Shown here piece by piece: positions 63,029-64,000 of a stretch of 64,000 bases of DNA. The DNA comes from CAVXEH01 sp963805305 (GTDB taxonomy: Bacteria; Chloroflexota; Limnocylindria; QHBO01), in NCBI GenBank assembly GCA_963805305.1, contig CAWDTM010000005.1, positions 1 to 64,000 on the forward strand, read 5' to 3'. How positions within the stretch are numbered: the first letter of the stretch is position 1; each line of letters opens with the position of its first letter. The translations under genes were made by a program, and so were the position numbers. The notes under the pieces were generated by a model, which was not told where the DNA came from, did no database searches, and saw nothing but the letters and a program-made list of their open reading frames with translations.

Positions 63029-64000
63029 CACGGCCTCCCCCACGCGGAGGGGAGGCGCACGATTCGGCCGGCCACCGCTGACGCCACGCATTCCGCCGTG
63101 CTGCCGAAGACGACGGCAGCACCGATATTCCCGGGCGCGTAGTACGCCCACTTGCCCGAGTCGGTCATGACCGCACCGTCTCCGGCGCGCAGGACGGGAG
63201 CGACATAGCTGCAGGTGTCCACCAGCAACGTGACGCCCGACGCCCGCAGGCGAGCGGCAATACCCACCGCCTCTGCGGCCTCCAGGATGTCGCGTGCCGT
63301 GGAGACCATCAGCTCGACGCCTGGCGCAACGGCGCCGCCCGCGAGCAGATCCAGCAGGCGCGTCAGCTCCATGAGGGAGGCGTGTGGCGTGCCGAGCGCC
63401 ACCGCGCGCAGGGGCGCGTCCCTCGCGGCGCTCGTGAGCTCGTCGCGTGCCTTCCGAAGCTCGCCCAGGGTGATTTCCTCGATCGCATCGGGTTCGCGGT
63501 CCTGCAGCGCTGCGGTGAGGGTCGGCGCCTCGGGAGTCGAGCCCACGGCGTGGAACATCGCCACCGAGCCAGACGAGGCCGCGGCCGCGCCGATCGCCTT
63601 GAGCCGGTCCTCCGACTGGTTCAGCGGCAATCCATCCAGGACTGCCACCGACGAGCCCGCGCGCCGGCCGAGGACGATGCCCAGGACCGGGTAGAAGGCG
63701 TCGTCGTCGAGCAGCGCTGGCGGAACGTCATCGGCCAGGCGGAGCACGAGCCGGGCCCGGCGCGCCTCGGTGCGGTGCAGGCCGGCATCGGGGACCCGGC
63801 CGGTGATGGCGCACGCGACGTCGGTGAAGTCGCCGTACCGGTTCGTGCGGGCGCCCAGCACGGAGTTGGCGAAGACGATGGCGTTCGACTCCGCCCAGGC
63901 AATCTGCTCACCAAGGCCGGGCCGCACGTCCATGAGCTGGTACGGCGCGCACGTGTACGTGGCACGGCAGCCCAGGGCGCGGTACCGCTCCATGAGGAGG
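63028..64000 (-). CDS. Aconitase X catalytic subunit (AcnX large subunit, DUF521), N-terminus outside the window
   Basis: At least 324 residues; the frame is open to the window end, and the first ATG inside (63,991-63,993) is internal. RYRALGCRATYTCAPYQLMD, AWAESNAIVFANSVLGARTN, GLPLNQSEDRLKAIGAAAAS, GTPHASLMEL, LLVDTCSYVAP and SGKWAYYAPGN are the family's [4Fe-4S] and substrate motifs, with Cys residues in CAPYQ and DTCSYV. Bacterial AcnX enzymes dehydrate cis-3-hydroxy-L-proline; the archaeal type dehydrates phosphomevalonate. The window does not show which applies. Confidence 0.9.
   Translation of the reverse strand, partial: LLMERYRALGCRATYTCAPYQLMDVRPGLGEQIAWAESNAIVFANSVLGARTNRYGDFTDVACAITGRVPDAGLHRTEARRARLVLRLADDVPPALLDDDAFYPVLGIVLGRRAGSSVAVLDGLPLNQSEDRLKAIGAAAASSGSVAMFHAVGSTPEAPTLTAALQDREPDAIEEITLGELRKARDELTSAARDAPLRAVALGTPHASLMELTRLLDLLAGGAVAPGVELMVSTARDILEAAEAVGIAARLRASGVTLLVDTCSYVAPVLRAGDGAVMTDSGKWAYYAPGNIGAAVVFGSTAECVASAVAGRIVRLPSAWGRP

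Overview
The window is a high-GC chromosomal segment, densely coded, with no insertion sequence, phage gene, tRNA, rRNA or CRISPR array that I can see. The gene set points to a Gram-positive-type (monoderm) bacterium. It has a Tad pilus locus without a secretin or other outer-membrane partner, leaderless-looking promoters, MurA with Asp in place of the catalytic Cys, and long-form HPF. A soil or freshwater Chloroflexota lineage (Limnocylindria-like) fits best, but this is an inference from style, not a proven placement.

Layout. 1-10,610: surface-glycan locus: a sugar C-methyltransferase, a DegT aminotransferase, a phosphoglycosyl transferase fused to a UDP-sugar 4,6-dehydratase, an O-antigen-ligase-like protein with TPRs, and three GT-C type membrane proteins. 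10,611-12,537: LiaS/DegS-like kinase with a NarL-type regulator whose receiver lacks key pocket residues. 12,735-24,540: first Tad pilus cluster (Flp pilin, CpaB, CpaE, TadA, TadB, TadC, an unusual regulator-kinase fusion, TadE with a PKD domain, a TadE/F minor pilin, TadG). 24,629-25,698: DUF192 and ComF. 25,913-28,592: second TadE(PKD)-TadE/F-TadG set behind a structured leader. 28,684-39,830: HPF, endonuclease IV, an XRE regulator, a lipid-flippase-like protein, a PHP phosphoesterase, MreB, Nei/Fpg, an HTH-nuclease-like fusion, MurA and tandem small membrane paralogues. 39,845-47,149: complete F1Fo ATP synthase operon on the minus strand (two small AtpZ/AtpI-like proteins, then a, c, b, delta, alpha, gamma, beta, epsilon). 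47,243-50,383: GlyA, a double-GNAT protein and an unknown protein. 50,458-62,581: xylose/sugar island: xylAB, an ABC importer, a ROK regulator, and an SDR / Gfo-Idh / VCBS / aldose-1-epimerase operon. 62,612-64,000: two-subunit aconitase X, cut by the window end.

How it fits together. In the glycan locus the dehydratase domain, the aminotransferase and the phosphoglycosyl transferase domain form a Pgl-like route from a UDP-sugar to an undecaprenyl-linked amino sugar. In the sugar island, xylAB and the SDR operon carry the same TTTG-N13-CAAA dyad exactly 30 bp upstream of their -10 boxes, which suggests one regulon under the ROK protein. An AGTACT-based palindrome is shared by the two-component locus and the second pilus cluster.

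Caution. Three genes (cpaE, the regulator-kinase fusion, atpH) each need one extra base removed to read through. The atpH case, in an otherwise intact essential operon, suggests assembly errors rather than biology.
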